Of a stretch of DNA of 64,000 bases, positions 8,178-16,727 are shown one piece after another. Both the position numbers and the translations under genes were made by a program. Every line of letters begins with the position of its first letter. The stretch's first letter is position 1. The notes beneath the pieces were generated by a model. That model was not told the origin of the DNA and did no database searches. It saw only the letters and a program-made list of their open reading frames with translations. The DNA comes from Halococcus agarilyticus (lineage in GTDB: Archaea > Halobacteriota > Halobacteria > Halobacteriales > Halococcaceae): the NCBI RefSeq assembly GCF_000334895.1, contig NZ_BAFM01000002.1, forward strand, positions 124,001 to 188,000, written 5' to 3'.

Positions 8178-8928
8178 GGTCGGGAGTCGCCGCGCCCTCC
8201 CGTCCGCCGGTAACTTCGAGGAAGACGTCTTCGAGGGTGCTCTCCTCGCCGGTCTCCATCCGTTCGGTCAGCGCGTCGGGCGGCCCCTCGGCGACCAGGT
8301 CGCCCTCGTAAAGTACCCCCACTTCGTTCGCGAGCTCCTCCACCACGGGGAGGATGTGCGTCGAGAGGAACACGGTGGTGTCGCCAGCGACCAGCTCGGC
8401 GATCGTGTTTCGGACCGTTCGCGCGGCCCGCGGATCGAGTCCTGACGTGGGTTCGTCGAGGAACACCACGTCGGGATCGTGCAACAGCGCCTGGATGATC
8501 CCGGTCTTCTGTTTCATCCCCTTCGAGTACGTCGCGATCCGATCGTCGGCGTCGGCCGCGAGGTCGAACCGATCGAGCAGCGATCCGATCCGATTCTCAC
8601 TCTGCTCGGCGGGCACGTCCCGCAGCCCCGCGATGTAGTCGAGCTGTTCGCGGCCGGTGAGCTCGTCGTACAGCGGCGGTTCCTCCGGGAGGTAGCCGAT
8701 CCGACCCACCACGTCGTCGCGGCTCTCGACCGAGTGGCCCGCGATCCGCGCGGAGCCGCTCGTGGGTGTCGTCAGCGTCGTCAGCATCCGCATCGTGGTG
8801 GTCTTGCCCGCGCCGTTCGGGCCGAGGAAGCCGTACACGACCCCCTCGGGGATCGCGAGGTCGAGGCCCTCGACCGCGGTCGTCGAGCCGTAGCGTTTCG
8901 TCAGGTCGGTGGTTTCGATGGCGTGCAT
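8170..8928 (-). CDS. ABC exporter ATPase subunit
   Basis: A 252-residue nucleotide-binding domain. Walker A is GPNGAGKTT near residue 37, and Walker B is VVFLDEPTSGLD near 155. The usual LSGGQ signature is replaced by the divergent YSKGMKQK, common in the CcmA/ABC-2 subfamily. The switch His is in FLSTHILP. The C-terminus ends in an acidic/charged tail that overlaps the permease start by 8 nt. It powers export through the 600-residue partner. It is a paralogue of the ATPase at 10645-11712. Confidence 0.9.
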   Translation of the reverse strand: MHAIETTDLTKRYGSTTAVEGLDLAIPEGVVYGFLGPNGAGKTTTMRMLTTLTTPTSGSARIAGHSVESRDDVVGRIGYLPEEPPLYDELTGREQLDYIAGLRDVPAEQSENRIGSLLDRFDLAADADDRIATYSKGMKQKTGIIQALLHDPDVVFLDEPTSGLDPRAARTVRNTIAELVAGDTTVFLSTHILPVVEELANEVGVLYEGDLVAEGPPDALTERMETGEESTLEDVFLEVTGGREGAATPDHE

Positions 8929-9031
8929 CGTGATGTGGGTCGAAAACGGATCGTCGCTTGAGTGGGTTGTGGCCGGGTTCCGGGCCAGGCGATCGGTCAG
9001 GGCGTGGCGACGGGGTCGCGCGAACGGTGCG

Positions 9032-9694
9032 TCAGATGACCCACCCGTTCAGGAGGCTGTACAGGTTGAAGAGGACGAGCAGCCCGACGGGGATCCCGAC
9101 GGCGATCGCGGCCCTGCGGACCGAGAGGTTGCGGGCGTGTCGCGTCGCGTACACCCAGATGACGGCCTGCCAGATCGTGAGCAGGACGGCGAGCAGCGTG
9201 GCGATCCTGACCGCCGGTTGACTCTGGAGCGCCGACGTGAACTCCGCCAACGCCTGGGTGAACTGCTGTGCTGTCTCTTCGTTGAGGTTCTCGGGGAGAT
9301 CGGGGACGCCGACGCTCTGGAGCGCGACGAACTGGCCGATGGCGGTGACGATCCCCGCGACGATCGCGGGCACGAACCCCCACCCGTTCAGCTTGAACGT
9401 GTCGCCGAGCGATCCCTCGCCGCCGACCGCGAGCGAGAAGAGGTAGAACACGATCGCGAGCACGAGCCACGCGACGAACTGGACGAAAAAGGCAATGATG
9501 ATCCCGCCCGCCTGGCCGATCAGGGCGAGCGGGGGCGCACCCGCGCCGACGAACGCCTGATAGGTCACCAGCGGCGACAGGACGGCGGCGACGGCGGCGA
9601 GGAAGACCACGAGCAGCGGTCGGAGGAGCCCCGGGTTTTCGGCGCGATGCCGGAAGAACGCGTCCGGGTCGGTGAGGACGTCGGTGAGTGACAT
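9032..9694 (-). CDS. Yip1-family membrane protein
   Basis: A 220-residue protein with about five membrane segments, matching the Yip1 domain pattern: a short cytoplasmic DPDAFFRHRAENPGLLRP entry, then repeated hydrophobic helices. The start was placed at the ATG at 9694 (MSLTDVLTDPD); an upstream in-frame ATG at 9715 would add seven residues. It lies between two ABC-2 export units on the same strand, separated from them by 87 nt and 103 nt, so it may be co-expressed. Prokaryotic Yip1 proteins have no firmly established biochemical role. Confidence 0.75.
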   Translation of the reverse strand: MSLTDVLTDPDAFFRHRAENPGLLRPLLVVFLAAVAAVLSPLVTYQAFVGAGAPPLALIGQAGGIIIAFFVQFVAWLVLAIVFYLFSLAVGGEGSLGDTFKLNGWGFVPAIVAGIVTAIGQFVALQSVGVPDLPENLNEETAQQFTQALAEFTSALQSQPAVRIATLLAVLLTIWQAVIWVYATRHARNLSVRRAAIAVGIPVGLLVLFNLYSLLNGWVI

Positions 9695-9781
9695 TGGTTT
9701 CGCTCGGGACGACATTCACTCTCTCAATGAAAGTTTCGGTTTCCGAAACGACGGGCGAACGAAACCGTGCGGAGCGACGGA

Positions 9782-10648
9782 CTACAGATCGGTCGCGTCG
9801 AACCGGTAGTAGCCGAGCGCGAGCGGAACGACGATCCACGCCGCGAGGATCACGAACCCGAACGAGGGGGCGAGATAGAACGGCGCACCGCCGCCACCGT
9901 TCGCGAGATCGGGGATCAACACGCCGAGCACGTCCGAGTACGCGACCGTCGGATCGAGCTGGATGAAGAACTGCGCCCACTCGGGCTGGGTCGACAGATC
10001 GAGGGTCAGCGGGGTGTACTCGTCGAGTACGAACCGGACGAGCGTCGGGATGAGTGCCCAGAGAGAGCCGAGGAGCGGAATCGGGACGATGAACAGCACC
10101 GTGAGGATGCCCGCGCCGACGAGCGAGAGCGTCGAGGACTTCGTCGCCGCCGAGAAACTGACCGCCAGCGCCACGAACGCGAGCGCGAGCAGGAGGGTCG
10201 CCAGCACGAACAGGGCGTAGTCCGCGGCCGAGAGCGAGCCCGCCAGCACGACGACGACGCCGGCGGCGATCAGGAAGCCGACGACGGCGGAGACGAAGAC
10301 GACCCCCGTCCGACCGAGCACCTTCCCCAGAACCACGTCACGGCGGGTGTGGGGCAGCGAGAGCAGGAGCGCGATGCTGCCGCTCTCGCGCTCGGCGATG
10401 ATCGACTTGTACCCGACGATCAGCCCGATCAGCGGGATGAAGAACGCGGTCAGCGCCGAGAGGAAACTGATGAGGGCGGTCGAGGAGATGCTCTCGCCGG
10501 TGGCGGGACCGCCGACGAACGCCCCGAGCGCGATGTAGATGTAAGCAGCACCGGCCGCGAAGACGACGAACACCGCTGTCAGTCCGAGCAACAGCCACGA
10601 TCGGATCGCGTCCTGGAAGTCCTTCCGCGCGACCGTGAGCGTGCTCAC
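9782..10648 (-). CDS. ABC-2 type exporter permease
   Basis: A 288-residue integral membrane protein with six predicted helices and the ABC2_membrane layout: cytoplasmic MSTLTVARKDFQDAIRSW, a first helix, an extracellular loop, then SIIAERESGSIALLLSLPHTRRDVVLGK, the cytoplasmic coupling region typical of NosY-like permeases. Its start overlaps the ATPase gene stop by 4 nt. Together with the upstream ATPase it makes a complete exporter of unknown substrate. Confidence 0.85.
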   Translation of the reverse strand: MSTLTVARKDFQDAIRSWLLLGLTAVFVVFAAGAAYIYIALGAFVGGPATGESISSTALISFLSALTAFFIPLIGLIVGYKSIIAERESGSIALLLSLPHTRRDVVLGKVLGRTGVVFVSAVVGFLIAAGVVVVLAGSLSAADYALFVLATLLLALAFVALAVSFSAATKSSTLSLVGAGILTVLFIVPIPLLGSLWALIPTLVRFVLDEYTPLTLDLSTQPEWAQFFIQLDPTVAYSDVLGVLIPDLANGGGGAPFYLAPSFGFVILAAWIVVPLALGYYRFDATDL

Positions 10649-11712
10649 GTCCGGACCTCCTCGGTCTCGCCTTCCGTCTCGGTACTGTCGGTCTCCGTCC
10701 CGGTACTGTCGGCCGACTCGTCAGTATCGTCTCGTGATCGATCGGTCTCGTCGTCGGATCGATCCATGTCGACGGCCGATGAGTCGGCTCCGTCGTTCGA
10801 CTGGGGGGAGCCCTCGGTGGTGTAGGAGGCGAACAGGTCCTCCAGGGAGGCGTCGTCGGTCGTGAAGTCCTCGACGGTCGCGCCGGCGTCCTCGATCGTT
10901 CCCAACACCTCGGTCTTCGAGGAGTCGTCACACGACGCCCGGATCGTGGTGCCTTCGACGCTCGCCTCCGACACCGCCGGGAGCGCGCGGACCTCCTCCA
11001 CGAGGCCGTCGGGCACGCGATCGACCTCGACGACGAGGATCGCTTCCGCGCTGGTGGCGTCGCGCAGCCCCTCGACGGTGTCCTCGGCGACGAGTTCGCC
11101 CTCGCGGAGGATCCCCACCCGGTCGCAGACCGCCTCGACCTGACCGAGGATATGACTCGAGAAGAACACCGTCGCGCCGCGGTCGCACTCGGCGCGGATG
11201 ATCTCGCGCATCTCGCGCGCACCGTTGGGGTCCAGCCCCGTGGAGGGCTCGTCGAGGATCAACAGGTCTGGCTGGCCGACGAGCGCCATCCCGAGCACGA
11301 GGCGCTGGGCCATCCCCTTCGAGTAGCCGCCGGCCTTCCGGTCGATCGCGTCGGGGATGCCCACCCGCTCGGCGAGCGCGTCGGGGTCGTCGCCGCTGTT
11401 CTTCGAGTCGATGGCGAACTGGAGATGCTGGCGACCGCTCAGGCGATCGTAGACGTCGAACCCCTCGGGGAGGACGCCGACGCGCTCGCGGATCCGCTGG
11501 CTCTCGACCTGGGCGTCGTGGCCGAGCACCCGCGCGGTGCCGCCGGTCGGCCGGATGAAATCGAGCAGGACGTTGATCGTGGTCGATTTCCCCGCGCCGT
11601 TCGGCCCGAGAAAGCCGTAGATCTCGCCCTCGTGGACGTCGAGATCGCAGTTCCGCAGCGCCGTGACGTCGCCGAAGCGCTTCGTGACATTGTCGAGTTC
11701 GATCGCCGACAT
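10645..11712 (-). CDS. ABC exporter ATPase with an acidic C-terminal tail
   Basis: A 355-residue ATPase. Walker A is GPNGAGKST near residue 40, the signature-like YSKGMAQR sits near 130, Walker B is LLILDEPSTGLD, and the switch is FFSSHILG. A C-terminal accessory domain (about 215-300) is followed by about 50 residues made mainly of Ser, Asp, Glu and Thr, a salt-adapted tail absent from the paralogue at 8170. ATG at 11712 gives MSAIELDNVTKRFG; a GTG three codons upstream is an alternative. The ATG overlaps the stop of a 52-codon ORF (TGATG). Confidence 0.9.
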   Translation of the reverse strand: MSAIELDNVTKRFGDVTALRNCDLDVHEGEIYGFLGPNGAGKSTTINVLLDFIRPTGGTARVLGHDAQVESQRIRERVGVLPEGFDVYDRLSGRQHLQFAIDSKNSGDDPDALAERVGIPDAIDRKAGGYSKGMAQRLVLGMALVGQPDLLILDEPSTGLDPNGAREMREIIRAECDRGATVFFSSHILGQVEAVCDRVGILREGELVAEDTVEGLRDATSAEAILVVEVDRVPDGLVEEVRALPAVSEASVEGTTIRASCDDSSKTEVLGTIEDAGATVEDFTTDDASLEDLFASYTTEGSPQSNDGADSSAVDMDRSDDETDRSRDDTDESADSTGTETDSTETEGETEEVRT

Positions 11713-11870
11713 CACTGCCACCCCGCGGCAGCGATCCCGGTCGGTCGGCGGTCCGGCCCGCGCTCGGGACGGTCCGTGTGCGTTCCGTCCCGCCCTCTCG
11801 CAACGGACCCGTTCGCGCCGACGCCGGCACGGTCGCCCGTCGCCGATGTCGGATCGCGGTGTCGCATCAT
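11712..11870 (-). CDS. Possible 52-residue leader ORF upstream of the ABC ATPase
   Basis: ATGATG at 11870 opens 52 codons. The final TGA overlaps the ATPase ATG. A strong TATA-like TTTTATTT on the minus strand is centred about 29 nt upstream, so the mRNA would begin at or near this start codon, and the ATPase would otherwise carry a leader of about 160 nt. The peptide is rich in Arg, Gly, Asp and Pro and resembles no family known to me. Confidence 0.35.
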   Translation of the reverse strand: MMRHRDPTSATGDRAGVGANGSVARGRDGTHTDRPERGPDRRPTGIAAAGWQ

Positions 11871-11895
11871 TCAGCCTGAAACATCACCGCTTGTG

Positions 11896-11903
11896 AAATA
11901 AAA
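11896..11903 (-). promoter_or_regulatory. TATA box of the ABC exporter unit
   Basis: The minus strand reads TTTTATTT, a near-ideal haloarchaeal TATA box. It lies about 29 nt from the ATG of the 52-codon leader ORF. No similarly placed box is evident close to the ATPase start. Confidence 0.55.
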
Positions 11904-11988
11904 CGTTCGGCTCCGCCACCGGCACGTGACGCCTCGCCAGCCCGAAAACTTATGCCACGCTCGTCGCGAGTACCGCGAGAACCAACTC

Positions 11989-12150
11989 ATGTCGGCGGAC
12001 GGGCGGACCGATCTCGGCGGCCTCGACATGGCTATCGGGGGCGAGTTCGGCACTGGCGGACGACGGGTCGGACGAGAGGGCACGCCGGTGCCGACCGTTC
12101 CGGCTCCGACGGAACGTTCAACAGTACCGGGAACCGGTGTCAGAGTGTGA
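11989..12150 (+). CDS. Possible 53-residue ORF coupled to the DUF4129 gene
   Basis: ATG at 11989 gives 53 codons that end GTG-TGA; the TGA overlaps the GTG start of the DUF4129 gene by 2 nt. A TATA-like ACTTATG (11948-11954) lies about 38 nt upstream. The peptide is Gly-rich in the middle (DMAIGGEFGTGGRR) and Pro/Thr-rich at the end. It has no recognisable domain and may be a leader or a real small protein. Confidence 0.35.
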   Translation: MSADGRTDLGGLDMAIGGEFGTGGRRVGREGTPVPTVPAPTERSTVPGTGVRV

Positions 12151-13052
12151 ACCGCGACGCGTTCGGGCCCGTCCTGATCGCCGTCCTCGCCGTGGTGGCG
12201 CTCGGCGTCGGCGCGGCGACGCTCGACCAGATCGACGCGGGCGGCGAGGGAGTGGGCATCAGCGACGGCGACGACACCGGCCCCGGCAGCGGCGAGGCGG
12301 TCGACTTCGGTCAGCCAGGGCCGATCGAGATGGAGAACCCGCTGTCGATCCCCCCGGTCGCCGTCCGCCTGCTCGCCGCGTTGTTCATCATCGGGCTGCT
12401 CGTCGGCCTCTATGCGTGGCGCGACGACCTCCGCGAGCTCGCCGCCGTCTTCGGATTCACCGCCATCGCGGTGTTGCTGTTGTACCTCCTCTACAACTGG
12501 ATCGGCTCGGGCAGTCAGGGCGGGAAGCAGGGGTTCAGCGGTGACCGAGAGTTCGAACTCCCGGGCGGTGGGACCGTCAGCGACGGCGCGCAAACGGTCA
12601 CGACCGACCCAACGGCACTCACCGTGATCGTGGGGGTCGTGCTCCTCGTGGCCATCGTCGTGCTACTCCTGTTCGTCCGGGGCAGCGGGAGGACGGAAGC
12701 CGACGCCGAGACCGCTGCCGAGGACCCCGAAGCGGACGTCACCGCCAGCGTGGGCCGCGCCGCCGGCCGCGCGGCCGATCGGATCGCCGACGAGGGCGAG
12801 GCGAGAAACGAGGTGTACCGCGCGTGGGAGGAGATGACCGACCACCTCGACGTCGCCAATCCCGGATCGAGTACACCGGGGGAGTTCGCCCGCGCCGCGA
12901 CCGACGCCGGGATGACACGGGGCGACGTCGACGAGCTCACCGACCTGTTTCGGACCGTTCGCTACGGCGGCCGGCGCGTCACCGACGACCGCGAGAGTCG
13001 AGCGGTGACCGCGCTCCGGCGGATCGAACGCGAGTACGCGGAGGAGCCGTGA
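12147..13052 (+). CDS. DUF4129-domain membrane protein
   Basis: A 301-residue protein. A signal-anchor helix occupies residues about 7-24. An acidic extracellular loop with Gly/Asp follows, then helices near 72-90, 95-115 and 160-178, and a cytoplasmic C-terminal DUF4129 domain (about 210-301) with the hallmark VYRAWEEM...TPGEFARAATDAG...LTDLFRTVRYGG. In other prokaryotes DUF4129 proteins are encoded with transglutaminase-like and DUF58 proteins and a MoxR ATPase, and are thought to act in cell-envelope assembly or protein maturation. GTG at 12147 was chosen because upstream in-frame codons look non-coding. Its stop overlaps the next gene's GTG. Confidence 0.75.
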   Translation: MNRDAFGPVLIAVLAVVALGVGAATLDQIDAGGEGVGISDGDDTGPGSGEAVDFGQPGPIEMENPLSIPPVAVRLLAALFIIGLLVGLYAWRDDLRELAAVFGFTAIAVLLLYLLYNWIGSGSQGGKQGFSGDREFELPGGGTVSDGAQTVTTDPTALTVIVGVVLLVAIVVLLLFVRGSGRTEADAETAAEDPEADVTASVGRAAGRAADRIADEGEARNEVYRAWEEMTDHLDVANPGSSTPGEFARAATDAGMTRGDVDELTDLFRTVRYGGRRVTDDRESRAVTALRRIEREYAEEP

Positions 13053-14932
13053 GCCGGGGTCGACGGCTCGGTCTCGCCCTCGGACTCGTGCTGGTCGCCG
13101 GCGGGCTCGCGGTCGCGATCGCCCCCGGGCTGGGGAGCGGGATCCAGCCGAACGCCGCGATCCTCACGGGCGTCGGGGTCACCGCGCTCGTCCTCGCCGG
13201 GCTGGCGGTCCGGGCGCGGTTCAACGCGACCGAGAGCCGTCCCGAACTCCCGGCAGTCGAACGGCCACAGTCGTACGCGACGCCGGGCGACGGGCTCGAC
13301 CGCCAGCTCGCGGCGGTCGGGGCGGCGCGTCCGTCGCGGGGTGCGCGCGAACGCCGCGCGATCCGCGAGCGACTCGAAGCGACCGCGGTCGCGGTGCTCG
13401 TCCGCGACGGCCTCTCGGAGGGGGCAGCCCGGGAGGCGCTCGCCGGCGGAACGTGGACCGACGATCCCCACGCCGCAGCCTTCTTCGCCGACGATCCCGG
13501 CGAGGACGTGTCGCTCGCGACCCAGCTCCGGCTGTCGTTCAGCGTCGAGCCGACGATGAGACGGCGGGCGCGCCACGCGATCGACGCGCTCGCGCGACGG
13601 GCGGGGCGAGCGGTGATGCGTGGCTCGTCCAGCGCACGCGACGCCTACGAGGAGCTCGACCCGAACGAGACGGTCACCCGCCGGACCGAGCGGTGGCGGG
13701 GCGTGAGCGCGCTCGCGCTGGTGGCGGGCGCGGCGGGCGTCCTCGCCAACCAGCCGGCGCTCGTGGTGGCCGGAACCGTTGGCGTGGCGTTCGCCGCGCT
13801 CGCGCGCGCCGCGAGCCCCCCCGACGTCGCGCTCGCGCTCGAACGGTCGGTGAGCGACGCCGATCCCGAGCCCGACGACTCGGTGACGGTCACAGTCGAA
13901 GTGACGAACGTCGGCGAGTCGACCCTCCCGGATCTCCGGCTGATCGACGGCGTCCCGCCGGGGCTCGCCGTCGAGTCCGGCTCGCCGCGGCTCGGAACCG
14001 CGCTCCGATCCGGCGAGTCGGCGACGTTCTCCTACGACGTGACCGCCACCCGCGGGGCACACGCCTTCGAGCCGGCGCTCGCGGTGGCCCGCGACGTGAG
14101 CGGGACGGCCGAGTGCGCGCGCCGAATCCGTGCCGACGCCACGCCGATCACCTGCGTGCCCACCCTGGCAGCCGCCGGCGAACTCCCGCTCCGGGCGCAA
14201 ACCACCGGCCAGCCGGGGCGCGTGCTGACTGAGATCGGCGGGAGCGGCGTCGCCTTCCACACCACCCGGGAGTACCGCCCCGGCGATCCCCTCTCGCGGA
14301 TCGACTGGAACGGGCTGGCGAAGACCGGCGAGCTCGCCACCGTCGACTTCCGGGAGGAGCGCGCCGCGTCGATCGTCCTCCTGATCGACGCCCGCGAGGA
14401 GGCCTATCGGGCACCGAGCCCCGACGCCGAGAGCGCGGTCGAGCGGAGCGTTCGAGCCGTGAGGTCGCTGTACGACGCACTCACGAGCGAGGAGAACCGG
14501 GTCGGGATCGCGGCGCTGTCGCCGGAGCCGTGCTGGCTCGCCCCTGGCGTCGGGACCGCCCACCGCGCTCGAGTGCAGGAACTGCTGGCGACCCATCCCG
14601 CGCTCGCGCCCACGCCGCCCGACAGACCGTTCTACCCGTCGATCCGGACGCGACGCCTCCGCCGCCGGCTGCCCGAGGACGCCCAGCTCGTGGTCTGTTC
14701 GCCGCTGTGTGACGACAGCGTGGTCCGCCTGCTCCAACGACTCGACGCCGCCGGCCACCGCGTGACGGTCGTGAGTCCCGATCCGACGGGACGGGAGACG
14801 TCGGGTCGACGACTCGCTGCGGTCGAACGCCGGCTCCGGCTGTCGAGGCTGCGGAGCGCGTCGATCCCGGCGCTCGACTGGCGCGACGAGCCGCTCGCGA
14901 CGGCGCTCGCCCGCGCGGGAGGGTCGGGGTGA
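13049..14932 (+). CDS. DUF58 (vWA-like) protein
   Basis: A 627-residue protein. Two membrane helices lie near residues 5-50. A basic/acidic region and another helix pair follow near 215-255, then a CARF-type extracellular beta domain (VTVEVTNVGESTLPDLRLIDG), and then the DUF58 core at about 400-440 with the signature YRPGDPLSRIDWNGLAKTGEL, followed by the vWA-like strand IVLLIDAREE. DUF58 proteins are MoxR partners whose vWA fold may bind metal. GTG at 13049 overlaps the preceding stop, and the gene's own stop overlaps the next GTG, so three genes form a tight operon. The partner MoxR is encoded 1.8 kb away on the other strand. Confidence 0.85.
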   Translation: MSRGRRLGLALGLVLVAGGLAVAIAPGLGSGIQPNAAILTGVGVTALVLAGLAVRARFNATESRPELPAVERPQSYATPGDGLDRQLAAVGAARPSRGARERRAIRERLEATAVAVLVRDGLSEGAAREALAGGTWTDDPHAAAFFADDPGEDVSLATQLRLSFSVEPTMRRRARHAIDALARRAGRAVMRGSSSARDAYEELDPNETVTRRTERWRGVSALALVAGAAGVLANQPALVVAGTVGVAFAALARAASPPDVALALERSVSDADPEPDDSVTVTVEVTNVGESTLPDLRLIDGVPPGLAVESGSPRLGTALRSGESATFSYDVTATRGAHAFEPALAVARDVSGTAECARRIRADATPITCVPTLAAAGELPLRAQTTGQPGRVLTEIGGSGVAFHTTREYRPGDPLSRIDWNGLAKTGELATVDFREERAASIVLLIDAREEAYRAPSPDAESAVERSVRAVRSLYDALTSEENRVGIAALSPEPCWLAPGVGTAHRARVQELLATHPALAPTPPDRPFYPSIRTRRLRRRLPEDAQLVVCSPLCDDSVVRLLQRLDAAGHRVTVVSPDPTGRETSGRRLAAVERRLRLSRLRSASIPALDWRDEPLATALARAGGSG

Positions 14933-15435
14933 CCGCGACCGCCACGCCGCCGATCGACGACGCGCCCGCGCGGGCGAGCATCGCGATCGCGCTCGCTGCG
15001 AGCCTCGCGGGGGCGCTCGCGCTCGCCGTCAGCACGCCGTCGCTCACGGCCGGCGTACTCGGGTTCGTGCTCGTGGCGCTCGGGCTCGCCCGCGGGTGGC
15101 GGACCGCCGTGACGCTCGGCGGCGCGGGGCTGTTCTGCGGCGTCGTCCTCGCGGGACTCGTGGGCGCGCCCGCGAGCGTGGTGGTGTTCGCCACCGCCGC
15201 CACGGTGGTCGCGTGGGACGTCGCCACCTTCGGGATCGAGGTCGGCGAGGAGCTCGGCCGCGAGGCCGACACCCGGCGGCTCGAACTCGTCCACGCGGGG
15301 GCGAGTAGCGTGGTGGCGGCGATCCCGGCCGGGATCGGCCTGGCGCTCTTTCGGACCGCGAGCGGCGGGACGGCGCTCGTCCCGATCGCGCTGCTGTGTG
15401 GGGCGGTGGTGCTGGTGGTCGTGCTCCGGCCATGA
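14929..15435 (+). CDS. Membrane protein of the DUF58/DUF4129 operon (DUF7519-like)
   Basis: A 168-residue, highly hydrophobic protein with five or six membrane segments rich in Ala, Val and Leu. It has one conserved-looking cytoplasmic loop, WDVATFGIEVGEELGREADTRR. It starts at GTG and overlaps the DUF58 stop by 4 nt. Similar small membrane proteins follow DUF58 in haloarchaeal MoxR loci. The exact Pfam number is from memory and uncertain. It probably acts in the same membrane complex. Confidence 0.65.
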   Translation: MTATATPPIDDAPARASIAIALAASLAGALALAVSTPSLTAGVLGFVLVALGLARGWRTAVTLGGAGLFCGVVLAGLVGAPASVVVFATAATVVAWDVATFGIEVGEELGREADTRRLELVHAGASSVVAAIPAGIGLALFRTASGGTALVPIALLCGAVVLVVVLRP

Positions 15436-15494
15436 TTCGCCACTGGAGAAGGGGTCGGGTGTCGCCGAGCCGTCTGCGGGAGTCGAGACCGCAA

Positions 15495-15773
15495 TCAGTC
15501 CCTCGCTCGGCGTTCCAACAGCACCGTAACCGCCCGTACGGTGGCATACGGAACCACCACCGGCAGGGTCGTGAGGAGCGCGTACGCCACGATCATCGCG
15601 ATCAGTACGGGCGCGGTGCTGAGCAGCGTCCCGGCCCACGCGAGGCCGACCAGCGCGACCACGAGCGTCAGCGCTGCTTCGAGCAGCGACCGTCGATCCA
15701 CTCGCAAGCGGTCAGCCGTCGTGCCGGCCAGGTAGTTCTCGTCAAGCGATCGCCGTCTGCGCAGTCGTTTCAT
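15495..15773 (-). CDS. Small two-helix membrane protein
   Basis: A 92-residue protein with a very basic N-terminus (MKRLRRRRSLDENYL) followed by two long hydrophobic helices (about 36-57 and 60-80) and a basic tail (LLERRARD). The frame is open upstream, but that part has no coding character, so the ATG at 15773 was chosen. No family is recognised. It converges with the DUF58 operon. Confidence 0.55.
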   Translation of the reverse strand: MKRLRRRRSLDENYLAGTTADRLRVDRRSLLEAALTLVVALVGLAWAGTLLSTAPVLIAMIVAYALLTTLPVVVPYATVRAVTVLLERRARD

Positions 15774-16727
15774 CGGTGTATCCTCGTTCGTTGGTTCGGC
15801 TGTTTGCCGCGGTTGGGTAGCGATGCGATCGGTGCCGCAGCACGCGGACGACCCACAGCAATGCCTCTCACGAGGCCTCGTGGTTCCCGGTGTGGCGGTC
15901 GAGTGCCGCGTTGGCAGCGACTCGGCCAACGGGAGCGTGGGCCCCGACATCGGGACCTCACACCTCACTTAGCCACGCCGAACGTGCTGGGCCGACCTGC
16001 GTGCGAAGCCCGCCGACACACGAACGCCGCCCCAGGCGGGTCGGACGCCGACCTCGCCGGCGTCTGCTGCGCGAACGGCAAAGCGCGGACAGCGTCGTCC
16101 GCGTCAGCCGGTCGTGCTCTCGTGTGCTGGGGGCTGGTCCGTCATCGATCGTCGCTCAGTCTCGCCCGGTGCTCGCTGGGACACGAATCGAACCCACTCG
16201 ACGAACGGTACCGTCGAAAAGAACCACGCCAGTTCTCCCTGACGTCCCGCCCACACCGAACCCGCTCGACGGTGAGCACCGAGAGCGGGTTCGAATCGAG
16301 GGGTCGAAGACGAGTGCCCTACGCGATCCGGGCAGGGACGAACTGAGCGTGTGGGAGAGTGGCGACCGAAGAGTCACTCATTCCTACCACGCCCCGTGTC
16401 CCCGGTATCGCGGCTGGGGAAGTTCCGGAGCACCTCGGCAGGCACTCCGGACGCGAGCGCAGTGCTGTCGGGTTCGACAGCATGCGGTGGGTGTGGTAGT
16501 CGAGTCATCTTCGGTCCCAGTCACCCGGTGGTCTCGGCGGCCGCAGCCGAGCGGATGACGTAAACCGAACAATCGGAACGAGGATAATAAATCTGTCGTG
16601 ACGTTCGATAGCACGCCACGGAGCGATCCGGACGATGGGCGTTCTTTCCGAGGCTTCCGAAGGATGTGGACTCCAGACGCGCTGTGACGGCGGATCGACA
16701 GTCACGTGTTCCGCTGCTCGTCGCCTC
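15774..16727. other. 954-nt stretch without a recognisable gene
   Basis: ORFs in all frames here are short or Arg/Ser/Pro-rich and look like random frames. An AT-rich patch at about 16561-16610 contains GATAATAAATC, a good TATA-like sequence on either strand. No ATG sits about 27 nt away in a plausible frame, so it could drive an untranslated RNA. No tRNA, rRNA or repeat was seen. It could also be the remains of a deleted gene from the adjacent MoxR/DUF58 locus. Confidence 0.4.

Noticed and set aside
5190-8213. Very long overlapping frame of 1007 codons
   Set aside because: It is Arg/Asp-rich with no domain and lies opposite or across the MFS and ABC permease genes. It arises because stops are rare in high-G+C DNA.
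15890-16558. 222-codon plus-strand ORF in the 954-nt gap
   Set aside because: Arg/Ser/Pro/Cys-rich composition with no domain and no promoter or ribosome site. It looks like a random frame in high-G+C DNA.
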